NCBI GenBank assembly: GCA_026014585.1
Contig: JAOZIA010000005.1
Span: 1 to 64,000, forward strand
DNA length: 64,000 nucleotides
Source: Candidatus Bathyarchaeota archaeon
Lineage (GTDB): Archaea > Thermoproteota > Bathyarchaeia > Bathyarchaeales > Bathycorpusculaceae
Direction of reading: 5' to 3'
Shown here: piece after piece, positions 44,697 through 54,154 of the stretch
Numbering within the stretch: position 1 is the stretch's first letter
Layout of the letters: every line of letters begins with the position of its first letter
The notes under the pieces: generated by a model
Databases searched by the model: none
Told to the model about the DNA's origin: nothing
The model's input: the letters and a program-made list of their open reading frames with translations, nothing else
Translations under genes and position numbers: made by a program

Positions 44697-46029
44697 CTTT
44701 CCCTTTTCCAAAAATAATTTTAGCGACAACTCCCGCAAGAACCACCCAAACCGCAACAGTAGCAACCCAGATAGCCAGTTTCGCATTTGACAAGTCAAAG
44801 CCAGCCTCAATTTCAACCTGCACTACCCAGTAATCGTAGGTTTTTTTGCCCACTAACTCAGGTACACCTTGGGGGTCAGTCCAACCCGCAAGCAGAAATT
44901 GGTCCTGAGAAATCTCAATTACGCCATAAGCCTCCTGATAAGCAGAATCACCAAGGGTACAACTCCACAAAACCCTTCCTTCATTATCAATTTTGGTTAG
45001 CCAGTAATCGCGGTAGCCTTCACCGAAAGAAAACGTGAAGCCAGCCACCAAAAATCCACCATCACTTGAAGCCACAATCGTAGCTGGGGAATCCGTGCTT
45101 TTTCCACCCACGGTTTTTGTCCACTGGATTTGGCCGTCAAAGGAAATTTTCATGATATAGGCGTCGCTGTCGGTTTCTGCTGAGAGGCCATCGCCCGTAA
45201 TCACTGCACCGTCACCGGTTTTTGCCATGGCATAGGCTTTTTGGCTTCCGTTTCCGCCGCAGGTTTGGTTCCACAGCAGGTTACCTGAGGTGTCGAGTTT
45301 CAGGATTAGGAAATCGTATCTATCAGGGTTTTGCAGCTCCGCTATATATCCTGCAGCCAAAAAGTTTCCGTCTGGGCATGTCGTGCAGGTTCTCAATGCC
45401 GAGTCTGATGTGCCAAAGGTTTTACTCCAAATTATGTTGCCGTCAAAGCTGATTTTTATTACCCAAGACCTTGAGGTCTCATTGGCGGAGGTTAAGCCGC
45501 AGAGCATAAAGCCATCACTTGTCTGTGTTGCTGAAAAAAGTTTGTTAACTGTGCCCAAACCAACCGAGGTATTCCAGATTAATGCACCTTGCAAATCTGT
45601 TCGGGCAACATACCCGTTTTCGTTTCCTGAATCCAAAAACGTGTTACCCACAAGCAAAAAACCATCCGTTAAGTTGAGGGCGCAGCGAAGCTCAGTTCCG
45701 TCGCCTGTAAGGTAGGTTTGATTCCAGATTTCTTCGCCGTTTTGGTTAAGCATCAAAGCCCAACCAACCATGACGCTACTGATAATGGACCATGAGGTGC
45801 CTACAACCAAAAAATCCCCGTTCTCAACGGGAATTGTGTACAAAGCTCTGTCATCGCTTGCGCCGCCGTAGATTTTTTCCCAATCTAGTTTTGCCTCAGA
45901 AACCTTCATGGAATCATCATGGGTATTTAGTGTTGGTGTGTTATCTGCAAAGGTTACGCCTACTGAGGAGACAATGAGCAAAACGGCAAGTATTGCCAAG
46001 CTTTTTTGGGTGCTGCTTTGCTTTGTCAT
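44677..46029 (-). CDS. Surface seven-bladed propeller protein, last gene of the pilus operon
   Basis: A 450-aa exported protein: signal peptide (about residues 8-28), seven repeats of about 50 residues with the pattern DGGFLVAGFT then KIDNEGRVLW, and a C-terminal helix (about 418-440) before a Lys-rich tail. Seven repeats suggest a complete propeller outside the membrane. It overlaps the preceding pilin-like gene by 4 nt, so it is made with the pilus. It could be an adhesin or an assembly-associated protein. Confidence 0.82.
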   Translation of the reverse strand: MTKQSSTQKSLAILAVLLIVSSVGVTFADNTPTLNTHDDSMKVSEAKLDWEKIYGGASDDRALYTIPVENGDFLVVGTSWSIISSVMVGWALMLNQNGEEIWNQTYLTGDGTELRCALNLTDGFLLVGNTFLDSGNENGYVARTDLQGALIWNTSVGLGTVNKLFSATQTSDGFMLCGLTSANETSRSWVIKISFDGNIIWSKTFGTSDSALRTCTTCPDGNFLAAGYIAELQNPDRYDFLILKLDTSGNLLWNQTCGGNGSQKAYAMAKTGDGAVITGDGLSAETDSDAYIMKISFDGQIQWTKTVGGKSTDSPATIVASSDGGFLVAGFTFSFGEGYRDYWLTKIDNEGRVLWSCTLGDSAYQEAYGVIEISQDQFLLAGWTDPQGVPELVGKKTYDYWVVQVEIEAGFDLSNAKLAIWVATVAVWVVLAGVVAKIIFGKGKVSFLRA

Positions 46030-46811
46030 GGTTTTTCAATTCCAGTGAACGTTAAAACCGCCGCAACCATTATGCCCCTTTGGTCAAGGCATGTAACAGA
46101 AACTGCAGCTGGGATGTTTCTTTGGTCAGATTCAAAAGTAAGCGAAACAAGGTAGGTGCCGTTGCCTAAATTATTAATAACCGTGTTTGTAGCGTTAACA
46201 GGAAGCCAATCTGAAGTGGAAAGCAAACCATCAAAATCGAAAAGGAAAGTGAAATTCTCCGCCAACGCAGCCTGTCCCTCATTGTACACGTTCACTGTCA
46301 AGTTAACCTCCTTGTATTTGCCTTCTAGCAACCAGCATTCTCCGTTGCAGTCGATTTCGGTGGTTATGGTTAGGTTGTATTGGGTGCTTGAGTTTTTCGT
46401 GTTTGTAACTGTGTTGATGTTGAGGTCTGTGCAGGCGCTGGAGATGCCGTATCCGCTACTGCCCCATGAAATATGTAGTCCATCTTGATAGGGTGCAGTG
46501 GTTAAGGAGCAGGTTTGTAATTGCAGCATAGACTGATACGATTGAGCAGTAACTGCTGAGGTAAACCTATCCAAATCAGAAGCCAAAACACTACTATCAC
46601 CCCCATTGGTAACATTTGCCAGTGCACTGATTAGTGTGCTCTTTGCAGCCTGCTGATAAGCGGCAAAGTCGTTTTGGCATGTTTGGGCAGTTGGTGCAGT
46701 TTTTTCGGATTGGATAACGTAGAGTGCCGTGGATAGCAAAACCAACGCAAGCAGCAAGGCAGACACGATGAGCACCTGCCCCGAATTGTTTCGTCTAAGA
46801 CTGCGTTTCAT
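46026..46811 (-). CDS. Pilin-like protein, pilus operon
   Basis: A 261-aa protein. It has one N-terminal helix (about residues 12-31) after a basic, Asn-rich start (KRSLRRNNSGQVLIVSALLL) and an outside beta-rich domain with Cys pairs and several NxT/S sequons. The gene starts at an ATG behind GGAGGATTAGCC, 2 nt after the previous stop; a longer in-frame extension overlaps that gene and is rejected. Not a classic class III signal peptide; likely a minor pilin or pseudopilin. Confidence 0.75.
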   Translation of the reverse strand: MKRSLRRNNSGQVLIVSALLLALVLLSTALYVIQSEKTAPTAQTCQNDFAAYQQAAKSTLISALANVTNGGDSSVLASDLDRFTSAVTAQSYQSMLQLQTCSLTTAPYQDGLHISWGSSGYGISSACTDLNINTVTNTKNSSTQYNLTITTEIDCNGECWLLEGKYKEVNLTVNVYNEGQAALAENFTFLFDFDGLLSTSDWLPVNATNTVINNLGNGTYLVSLTFESDQRNIPAAVSVTCLDQRGIMVAAVLTFTGIEKP

Positions 46812-46813
46812 GG

Positions 46814-47239
46814 CTAATCCTCCACTGAGAGTTGCAGCCGCAAAACATACCAAGTGTAATCACTGCTTGGGCTTACACAAACGTAGGTCTCTGAAATTAT
46901 GCTGTCGCTGACTGCTCCTGCATTGCATATTGGGTAACTGTTTAGGATGTTGTGGTTTTGGTCAAAAACGGTTAGGTTAAACCATACGGTTAAGGGCAAA
47001 ACTGCTTCAAGACTGCTTTTTAGCGTTTGCCAGTTTTCCTGCTCTATTGCGTCTGCTAAATGCCCGTTGCTGTCAAGACTTAACAGGACGTTTTGGGCGG
47101 TTGCTGACAGGTTCACGCTGGAATCCTTAACCTGCGAGGGCGCCGCAGGAATCATCATCACGCACGAAAACAGCAGAACCGTAGCAAAAAACGCCTCAAT
47201 AACCCGCACTTGGCCACGCTTATCTGAAATCAGCCTCAC
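46814..47239 (-). CDS. Small pilin-like protein
   Basis: A 141-aa protein with a basic start (MRLISDKRGQVRVIEAFF) and one N-terminal helix (about residues 10-31), then a soluble Ser/Asn-rich domain with Cys at about 103 and 119. The RGQVRVIEAFFA pattern, with Glu near position 5 of the helix, resembles pseudopilins. It overlaps the preceding gene by 4 nt. Probable minor pilin. Confidence 0.75.
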   Translation of the reverse strand: MRLISDKRGQVRVIEAFFATVLLFSCVMMIPAAPSQVKDSSVNLSATAQNVLLSLDSNGHLADAIEQENWQTLKSSLEAVLPLTVWFNLTVFDQNHNILNSYPICNAGAVSDSIISETYVCVSPSSDYTWYVLRLQLSVED

Positions 47240-48264
47240 TTGGGGGTGCCTCCTAAACTGACAGCCAGCTTATAGAGAACACCTTTGATAGTTACGGTGT
47301 AGCTGAATATATTTCGCTCAGAATTGGTAAAGTTTGAACCAGCATTCAACGGAACCAGCGGATAAGCTGTCCAGTCTTGGAAGTACACGCTACCGTTTTC
47401 TCCGCAGACAACCAAAATAAATGGGCTGTTGTCGATGATTTCGGGAACGGCAAACTGGCTTTCTGATGTTTCAGTCAAGTTTTGCTGGGTGGCAAATGAG
47501 AAGAGGTACACGTTTTGCACGCTGACACCTGAAGCGTTTGAGCTAACAGTTAACGTGTAACCAATAGCACTCAGGTTCAAAACTTGGTTTTGCGGGGTTT
47601 CCATTTGAGTTGCACTGGCAAAATCATAAACCATAAACGATGTTAAACGGTCATCAAAGCCTGCACGCGCAAAAACCAGAAGCACCGCTCCGCCTGTTTT
47701 GTCCGTGGGAATTTGCAGGTTTATAGAGCCTGAGCCGTCGGTTGAGGTGTTATAGTAGTTGTCGCTTTGGAAGCCATCTGCCAACACGTAGCAGTGGAGG
47801 CTTGCGCTTGACAGTTTAGAGTTTATGCTGGTTTGTACCGGAAAAGTGTAGGTTGTGTTTTCTGCTTCGGTTTGGGTTTGGGGCTGCTGGAGGCTTATTT
47901 GGAGGATTTGGGAAACGGATATGCCCAGTGCGATGTTGCTTAGTTTCGCGGAGGCTGCAAGGTTAAAGGTTGATAGCGTGCTTAGCATGCAGATTTTGTC
48001 TGCATCCACTTCGTATGGCACGGTGGAGTTTGAGGCGGCTAAACCGAAATCTTGCGGAATCTGACTGCTTGTGCCCCAATTGGTTGGTGTTCCGCAGTTT
48101 GTAACTATGTGGTCTGCGATTGACTGCAAATACACATTCTCGTTTGCGTTGTGAGTGGCATCTATTCGGGCAATCAGTGAGGAACCCACAAAAGCTGTAG
48201 CTATCAACGCGACGGCAACAATTATTGTGCAGGCAAAAAACGTGTCAATTGTGGTTGTAGGCAT
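47236..48264 (-). CDS. Large pilin-like protein
   Basis: A 342-aa protein with one N-terminal helix (about residues 5-30: TTTIDTFFACTIIVAVALIA) and a long outside beta domain with many sequons. No second membrane segment. It begins 11 nt after the pilus platform gene ends. It is probably a minor pilin or tip-like component. Family-level assignment rests on the context and helix position. Confidence 0.72.
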   Translation of the reverse strand: MPTTTIDTFFACTIIVAVALIATAFVGSSLIARIDATHNANENVYLQSIADHIVTNCGTPTNWGTSSQIPQDFGLAASNSTVPYEVDADKICMLSTLSTFNLAASAKLSNIALGISVSQILQISLQQPQTQTEAENTTYTFPVQTSINSKLSSASLHCYVLADGFQSDNYYNTSTDGSGSINLQIPTDKTGGAVLLVFARAGFDDRLTSFMVYDFASATQMETPQNQVLNLSAIGYTLTVSSNASGVSVQNVYLFSFATQQNLTETSESQFAVPEIIDNSPFILVVCGENGSVYFQDWTAYPLVPLNAGSNFTNSERNIFSYTVTIKGVLYKLAVSLGGTPK

Positions 48265-48274
48265 CTTTATCCTC

Positions 48275-49780
48275 CTATTTCAGCGGCGGTAAACTCATGT
48301 TGAAAACGCCTGAGAGCAACACCTGTGAAACAACCAGCGACAAGTACGCTGTTGCTGCCAGCATTGCGCCATGTTTGAAGCCTGCGCCAAAGTTGCCTTC
48401 GCTGATTTTTCCGATGAAGAATCCTGAAATCCAACATTGTATAATTATGCCTACGGAGAAGATTTTGAGTTGGTCCTGCATGACTATGTTAGCAACTGAG
48501 GTCAAGTCTTCGCTGACCATGGCAGTCATCATGTTGGTGGTTAAGGCAACAATGGTTGTTGTCACGGCGATAAGCACGCTCCACATAAAAGCCAGCAAAA
48601 TGTAGGGTTTTAGCAGGGCGCGGCGGTTGACTTGGAGTTCGCGTTCTTTTTCGCTGTACTCCGATAGGATTTCAAGAGATTGGATGCTGTTGCCGCCGAT
48701 TTCAATGGTTTCCACCATCATGGCAAAATTCACCACGACAAACCAGCTTCGGATTTCCTTTTTGATGTTTTCAAAGGTTTTCCGCAGTGGCACACCCCAC
48801 TCGATTTGGCTGCGTATGAGGTTTAGGAATTTGGAGAAGGGTCCGTAATCTTTGCGTTTGGTTGCTTGCACAATGCTTTTTTCTGGAGATAACCCTGTTT
48901 TTTGGGATTCGGTAATGTCACGGATGAAGCTGGGAATGGATTCTTCAGCGTTATAGTTGATTCTTGAAATCCGCCAGTACTGCAAAGCAGCAGGCATGGA
49001 TGCAGCAACTAAACATATTGTTGCAATTTCGGGCAGCCCCAAGGGTCTGATGGCGTTTTGAAGGGAGGGCATAAAACCAAAGATGCCGATGACTGCGAAA
49101 GCTGGAACAATCATTACGAGTGCTTTTTTGTAGAGGTCTTTGAGGTCTGGGAAGGCACTTTTTTGCATGTTGTGGGCGGCTAAAATGAAAATGCCAGACA
49201 TCACAGGCATAATCAGAAACGCAATGAGATAGGACATGGCAGGTGAGACATCAATTGTGCCGCCACCCAAAATATCCATAAAGTTAGATGAACTAAAAAC
49301 CACGAACAAGATGTAGGTACATAAGACCACAATCAGCATAACTGAGTAGGCTTCAACAAGTGTGGCTATTTTTTCGATGGAACGGTTCAGGTTAATGTAG
49401 CGTAATTCAAAGATGGATTTTAGCTGGCTTTTCATGTAATCTACCAGTTTGCCGCCGCTTCTCACTGAAGAAACAAAGCCGCCTAGGAAATTGCGGTAAA
49501 GTTTAGAGTGAGTGGTTTCTGCTCGCTGATTCATAACGGTTAAGGGGTCTTTGCCTAAAACCTCAACTTGCCGCACCACCTCATCAGCTTCACGTTTAAA
49601 CACGGGCAAAAAGGACAGGTTACGCATTTTTTTCCAGCTTTCATATGGCGAAATCCCGCTGGCAGCCATCAGAGTGAAAATCATGACTGCAAAGGGCAGT
49701 TCGCGTTCGGTGTTTTCTCTTTCTTCACTAGTTGCCTTATGGATAAAGCTGAAGATTTTGCCTAAACCGCCCGCTGCCAC
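48275..49780 (-). CDS. Type IV pilus/archaellum platform protein (TadC/FlaJ-like)
   Basis: A 501-aa polytopic membrane protein with two GspF/T2SSF-type cytoplasmic domains (about residues 30-125 and 270-370, the latter with TGLSPEKSIVQATK and GVPLRKTFENI) and about eight helices. It is the platform on which the ATPase works to extract pilins. It starts 1 nt after the ATPase stop. It is of the archaeal pilus kind rather than strict FlaJ; no flaCDEFGH genes are in sight. Confidence 0.88.
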   Translation of the reverse strand: MAAGGLGKIFSFIHKATSEERENTERELPFAVMIFTLMAASGISPYESWKKMRNLSFLPVFKREADEVVRQVEVLGKDPLTVMNQRAETTHSKLYRNFLGGFVSSVRSGGKLVDYMKSQLKSIFELRYINLNRSIEKIATLVEAYSVMLIVVLCTYILFVVFSSSNFMDILGGGTIDVSPAMSYLIAFLIMPVMSGIFILAAHNMQKSAFPDLKDLYKKALVMIVPAFAVIGIFGFMPSLQNAIRPLGLPEIATICLVAASMPAALQYWRISRINYNAEESIPSFIRDITESQKTGLSPEKSIVQATKRKDYGPFSKFLNLIRSQIEWGVPLRKTFENIKKEIRSWFVVVNFAMMVETIEIGGNSIQSLEILSEYSEKERELQVNRRALLKPYILLAFMWSVLIAVTTTIVALTTNMMTAMVSEDLTSVANIVMQDQLKIFSVGIIIQCWISGFFIGKISEGNFGAGFKHGAMLAATAYLSLVVSQVLLSGVFNMSLPPLK

Positions 49781-49781
49781 G

Positions 49782-51356
49782 CTACTGTGCCTCCGCTTCT
49801 TCTTTTGGGTTTAAGCAGACGTTTACGGAACTGTTTAGGGCCTTGTGGACGCTACGGAAATCACGCATGTTAGTTTCCACCATGTTGAGCAGTATGCGTT
49901 TTCTGCGTTCAAATTCCTGCTGAACCACACTTAACGGTGCGTCAAGATTTTGAGCGATTTTTTTTAGCAGGTAACTGTCTTGTAGGTTCTGCTGGAAGGT
50001 GTCTGAGGACATGTTCCACGTGAAAACCTCATGAGTTGCGCCACCGTTGTCTATTTCGGTGACTTTGGTGAATTTTCTTGAAGACATTTTGCGGTGGTGA
50101 GAATTAAAGCATGAAGTTTTAACCTGTTTAACCACAATAACACAATTCATCAGTGAGAGAATGTTTGTGGGGATGTTCATGGGCGGCTGGGTAAGCCTCA
50201 TAACTACGCTTTCAACATCATCAGCGTGCATAGTACAAAGGCCACCGTGACCAGTAGCCAAAGCCTGAAACAGCACATACGCTTCTTCACCTCTGATTTC
50301 GCCCACCAAAATCAACGCTGGACGGTGACGCACAGCAGACTTGATGAGGTCGTAGAGTGTGACTTCTCCTTCACTGTCGCCGCCAAAACCTGTCCTTGCA
50401 ATGGTGGAAACCCAGTTTTCTTGCGGTAGATTGATTTCTTGGACTTCCTCTACAGAAATCATTTTGAAGTCAGGGCGGACAAGGCAGGCAACAGCGTTTA
50501 ATGCTGTGGTTTTTCCTGCTCCTGTGGGACCAACAACCATTACGGACATTTTGTTTTCCATAAGCATCCAAAGGTATGCACCGATGGATTCGTCGATGGT
50601 TTCGTTTAGTATGAGGTCCACGATGGTTAATGGATCTTCTTTGAATTTTCGGATTGTGAAGCTTGTGCCTGCGGGGGTTGTTTCTTTGCCAAACGAAACA
50701 GCTAGACGATGCTTTCCCGGCAATGTCAAGTCAACGATGGGGTGTGCGATGCTGACGTGTTTACCTTGTCTGTGAACGATGCGGGTTACGAAATCATCAA
50801 GTTCTTCCTCGTCGGTGAAGACGATGTTTGTTTTGGCGTTGGCGTATTTTCTATGATAAATGTACACAGGTTTATTGATGCCTAAGCAGCTTATGTCTTC
50901 AATTAGTGGGTCAGAAAGGAGTGCATCGATTTTTCCGTAACCAATCAAATCCTTCTCAAGATAGTAAATAATTTTGCGCAAGCCTACCTCATCAGCTTCA
51001 ACTGATTTGGAATGTTGCTCAAGAATTGCTGGGAGTTGTCTGTGGAACGAGTCAACAAGAGTTTCATCAATACGGGGTGCTTTAAGCTCATATTCCAGAA
51101 TATTTTTTAGGCGTTTGAATGATTCTCGTTCTTCTTTGGTCATGCCGAGCTCATCAATCACGTAAAAGTAGCTTGCTTCGGAATCATCTTGAAACACCCA
51201 AGCGTAGGAAAACGGCGCATTTAACGGGTAACTTTCAACTTGACTATATCCTTCAGGAACCTGATACCCCTGAATGCCAAGTAAAGCTATCATTTCTTCA
51301 TCGCTGGTTTTTTCTTTTTCCGCCATTTCCTCTTGCTTTTTCTTTTTCCCAACCAT
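49782..51356 (-). CDS. Type IV pilus assembly ATPase (TadA/FlaI-like)
   Basis: A 524-aa secretion ATPase that powers pilus assembly. N-terminal domain with Lys/Glu-rich start, then the RecA-like core: Walker A VVGPTGAGKTTALN, Asp-box region, Walker B ILVGEIRGEEAY and the His-box GHGGLCTMHADD. It belongs to the archaeal GspE/FlaI superfamily. It is directly followed by the platform gene and preceded by two minor pilins, an arrangement typical of archaeal type IV pili. Confidence 0.92.
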   Translation of the reverse strand: MVGKKKKQEEMAEKEKTSDEEMIALLGIQGYQVPEGYSQVESYPLNAPFSYAWVFQDDSEASYFYVIDELGMTKEERESFKRLKNILEYELKAPRIDETLVDSFHRQLPAILEQHSKSVEADEVGLRKIIYYLEKDLIGYGKIDALLSDPLIEDISCLGINKPVYIYHRKYANAKTNIVFTDEEELDDFVTRIVHRQGKHVSIAHPIVDLTLPGKHRLAVSFGKETTPAGTSFTIRKFKEDPLTIVDLILNETIDESIGAYLWMLMENKMSVMVVGPTGAGKTTALNAVACLVRPDFKMISVEEVQEINLPQENWVSTIARTGFGGDSEGEVTLYDLIKSAVRHRPALILVGEIRGEEAYVLFQALATGHGGLCTMHADDVESVVMRLTQPPMNIPTNILSLMNCVIVVKQVKTSCFNSHHRKMSSRKFTKVTEIDNGGATHEVFTWNMSSDTFQQNLQDSYLLKKIAQNLDAPLSVVQQEFERRKRILLNMVETNMRDFRSVHKALNSSVNVCLNPKEEAEAQ

Positions 51357-51358
51357 TG

Positions 51359-51805
51359 CTAAGCCTCACTTGTCAATTTTAAAGTTACAACATTGTTTTG
51401 TGAACTACACTCAAGAACTGCCCTGCCACTGCCACTCACATAAACGCCTGACGCCCAAACCTGAGCAGGAATTGCAAACTTTGCCTGATTGATGTTTGTG
51501 GTTATGCCATAGCCCGATGACACCCAAGCGCCGCTGGTATCATTTGATATTAGTATCCAGAATCTTTGATTACCAACTTGGGAGGGCAACTCTAAAATCA
51601 GTGTATCGTTCTGATTTTTTCCCGTGGAATGTGACAGCAAAGTCATGCTCTGTGCTGCCACGTACTCGTTGATGTTTTCTAACTGGGCGGTTTCTGCTTT
51701 GATTTTTACGTTAGCCATTGCGACACTGCAAACGGAAACCACGATTGTGCCAACGATTAACGCTGCAAAAAGCGAGTACACATAGCTTGGAATGTTAGAG
51801 GGCAT
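51359..51805 (-). CDS. Minor pilin-like protein (FlaF/FlaG-like)
   Basis: A 148-aa protein with one N-terminal helix (about residues 9-30) and an outside beta-sandwich-like domain (WILISNDTSGAWVSSG and following) resembling the FlaF/FlaG or archaeal minor pilin pattern. It starts immediately after the preceding stop. Likely anchored and outside the membrane. Confidence 0.75.
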   Translation of the reverse strand: MPSNIPSYVYSLFAALIVGTIVVSVCSVAMANVKIKAETAQLENINEYVAAQSMTLLSHSTGKNQNDTLILELPSQVGNQRFWILISNDTSGAWVSSGYGITTNINQAKFAIPAQVWASGVYVSGSGRAVLECSSQNNVVTLKLTSEA

Positions 51806-52651
51806 TTAGCGAATCCACCTCTCAATTGTAACGCTTGAAACCACCGTTTCCAGATTAACTATGGCGCCATCAGGGGTGCTGCTGATTGGGATTGAAACGC
51901 TGTTGGTTGCTGTGCCTAAATGCGCGGTTAACGTAAAGTTTTCAGTTCCGCTGGTGAGGTTGTAGCTTCGGGTTGAAAGGGAAGTGTCAACACAGGAAAT
52001 TTTGAGTGGAACTTGCCCTTGCGAAGTTATTGCCGAAGAAGAATTCAAGTTGACGAGGTAGATACGGATGTTGGTTACCGTTTTGTCATCTTGTGTTCCA
52101 GCTGCGGCGTAGGTAACTGTTGGGCGATACTGCAGTTGAACTTCTGGACCTTGCGTGCCCTGAATAAGGAAGACTTGGCTTGAAGATGCACCAGTTTGGT
52201 TTGTTATGGTTTGGCTACTGCCCCGCAGATAAAGCCCAATAGACATCGTGCCCAAGTTTGAGATTCTGTAGTTGACTTGTCCAATGATTGAGTCATAGAC
52301 AGTTTCGTCAATTGTTGCCCCGTCGCTTGCTGTTATGGTTAGGGTGTTATTGTTGGGTTGAATGGTTAGCAGTCCACCTGAATCGGCTAAATCGTAAGTT
52401 GCTGAAGTTCCTGGGTGCCAAAGAGTTGAGATGATTGTGCTGTCTAGGGATAGGAAGTTTTGTCGGGCTGTGGATACCTTTAGGGTTTCGCTTTGTGTGC
52501 CTATTTTTTGTACTGAGAAGTAGTAGGTTGCCATTATGAGTCCTAAGGTTGTGACAAACAGTATCAGGAATGTGACTGGCAGTGCTAGCGCACGTTTTGA
52601 ACTAAAGATTCTTCTAGTTGAACGTTTTAGGAAGACTGCCAATTTCATCAC
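51806..52651 (-). CDS. Pilin-like protein with long ectodomain
   Basis: A 281-aa protein: basic N-terminus (RSTRRIFSSKRALALP), one helix (about residues 22-45) and an extended beta-rich outside domain. The KRALALPV sequence before the helix is like an archaeal class III cleavage region. It opens the ATPase-containing part of the operon; a 190-nt gap separates it from the two major pilin genes, possibly holding a second promoter or a partial terminator. Confidence 0.75.
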   Translation of the reverse strand: MMKLAVFLKRSTRRIFSSKRALALPVTFLILFVTTLGLIMATYYFSVQKIGTQSETLKVSTARQNFLSLDSTIISTLWHPGTSATYDLADSGGLLTIQPNNNTLTITASDGATIDETVYDSIIGQVNYRISNLGTMSIGLYLRGSSQTITNQTGASSSQVFLIQGTQGPEVQLQYRPTVTYAAAGTQDDKTVTNIRIYLVNLNSSSAITSQGQVPLKISCVDTSLSTRSYNLTSGTENFTLTAHLGTATNSVSIPISSTPDGAIVNLETVVSSVTIERWIR

Positions 52652-52839
52652 GCGGTATACTCTTGTATAGTTAGTCTGAAAAAATGGATTAAGCCATTTG
52701 TGTGTCCAAATAATTACACCTTATTTTAGAAAAAAAACCAATAATGCCATAAATAATGGTGTATTTTACAGAAAATCATTGGATATAAAGAAAAGAAAAT
52801 GTGGGGGGGATTTAAGGGTTAAATGTTTTTAACCCATTA

Positions 52840-53352
52840 TTATGCCGCTGGGGCTGCTTGAACGTTTACTTCTTTGTAGTACATCGCTTGTGATGTGAAC
52901 ACAGAGAAGCCAACGGTCAAACCGATGTCTTGTGTGCTGATGCTGTCTGGTGAGGTGATGTAGATGCTAACGGTTGTGCCTGCAGATAGAGTAACTGGAC
53001 ATGAATCTTCACCTGCGGGTGAAGCTGTGTATGTTAAGTCTGTTCCAGTGGCATTAGATGCAACTGATGCAACGGTCAATGTACTGCATTCTTGTCCACG
53101 TACTGCAACTTTGTTTATGACGACATCGCGTCCGCCAGTGTTAGTTACCATGATTGCTGCGACAGATGCACCGTCATCGTCAACCCAAACGTGTTGCCAA
53201 GAAAGCGATAATGCTTCCTCTTGCACGCGGGTGCTGGTGACGTTGATTGCGTAGTATGTGACGACGCCTGCGAGAAGCACTGAAACTACCAAGATGATCA
53301 GCGTTGTTACGACTGTGCTTAAAGCCAAACGGTTTTTTAGTATATTTTTCAT
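52840..53352 (-). CDS. Major type IV pilin, copy 2
   Basis: A 170-aa pilin. The class III signal KNRLALSTVVTTLIILVVS is followed by a membrane/assembly helix and a beta domain (HVWVDDDGASVAAIMVTN, NTGGRDVVINKV). Cleavage is expected after the KNRLA region by an archaeal prepilin peptidase not present in the window. ATG 53352 follows AGGAGC; the upstream ATG is rejected because it precedes that site. It is a clear paralogue of the next protein; both end in VNIQAAP or VNVQAAP. Confidence 0.85.
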   Translation of the reverse strand: MKNILKNRLALSTVVTTLIILVVSVLLAGVVTYYAINVTSTRVQEEALSLSWQHVWVDDDGASVAAIMVTNTGGRDVVINKVAVRGQECSTLTVASVASNATGTDLTYTASPAGEDSCPVTLSAGTTVSIYITSPDSISTQDIGLTVGFSVFTSQAMYYKEVNVQAAPAA

Positions 53353-53472
53353 TTTATTTTGCTCCTGAAAAGCCAATTACACGATTTTTGGATAAGTAAT
53401 CTTGTGCGTAAAAAAAATTACACTCTGAAAATAAATGGAAAAGAGAAAAATTGTTGTGTGGAAGTGGGGATT

Positions 53473-54051
53473 TTATGCTATTGGGGCTGCTTGGATGTTT
53501 ACTTCGCTGTAGTAAACTGCTTGTCCGCTGTGGACTGCGATGCTAACTGTTAAGCCGATATCGTTGGTGCTGATGCTGTCTGGTGAGTTGAAGTAGACCA
53601 CGATTGTTGAACCAGAGGGCAAGATTAAACTGCCGCTGGTCGCTGCAAGTGCATTGTCAAATCCATCAACTGTTCCGGTATCTGCTGGTGCCGTTGTTAG
53701 ATATGGCAGGTCAGTGGTAAAGTCGTCATCGTCTGTTGTTGCTACTAGGGAGAACACGTCACCCCATGCGCTTGTTTGCCCTCGGATGGAAATCATGTTT
53801 ATGACTACGTCGCGTCCGCCGTTGTTGGTTACCATGAATGCGCCTTGAGCGGCTCCGTCAGAGTCTACCCAGATGTGTTGTTTAGTTACGTGCAAGTTTT
53901 CTTCTTGGACTCTTGTGCTGACGACGTTGGTGGCGAAGTACGTTAATACGCTGGCCAGAAGTATGGATACTACCAGGATGATTAGGGTGGTTACTACGGT
54001 GCTTAGTGCTTTGCGGTTTTTCATGAATCTGTGGAAGGAATTGTAGTTCAT
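53473..54051 (-). CDS. Major type IV pilin, copy 1
   Basis: A 192-aa pilin with KNRKALSTVVTTLIILVVS, nearly the same signal and helix as its downstream neighbour, and a longer outside domain with an acidic insert (TTDDDDF). It ends YYSEVNIQAAPIA. It is the first gene of the operon, behind a very strong ribosome-binding site (GAGGAGGTGAAAG) and a 70-nt leader with a palindrome, so it is probably the most abundant pilin. Confidence 0.86.
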   Translation of the reverse strand: MNYNSFHRFMKNRKALSTVVTTLIILVVSILLASVLTYFATNVVSTRVQEENLHVTKQHIWVDSDGAAQGAFMVTNNGGRDVVINMISIRGQTSAWGDVFSLVATTDDDDFTTDLPYLTTAPADTGTVDGFDNALAATSGSLILPSGSTIVVYFNSPDSISTNDIGLTVSIAVHSGQAVYYSEVNIQAAPIA

Positions 54052-54113
54052 TGGGTACTTTCACCTCCTCTTTGGAAGGATTGGGGGTTTTGTTTTAGTG
54101 TGCTTTTCATGAT

Positions 54114-54131
54114 GAGTTCACTGTTGAACTC
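54114..54131 (-). promoter_or_regulatory. Palindrome at the pilin transcription start/leader
   Basis: GAGTTCA-4 nt-TGAACTC, a perfect 7+7 bp inverted repeat. The TATA box (TTTATAA, 54148-54154) is about 25 nt upstream, so the palindrome overlaps the predicted transcription start. It can be a repressor operator or a 5' hairpin in the mRNA leader of the pilin operon. Confidence 0.5.
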
Positions 54132-54147
54132 ACAGTGGGTTGTCTAC

Positions 54148-54154
54148 TTATAAA
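54148..54154 (-). promoter_or_regulatory. TATA box of the pilin operon
   Basis: TTTATAA on the minus strand about 100 nt upstream of the first pilin ATG. The rest of the 328-nt region to 54379 is AT-rich, without further genes, and should also hold the promoter of the divergent 54380 gene. Confidence 0.5.
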
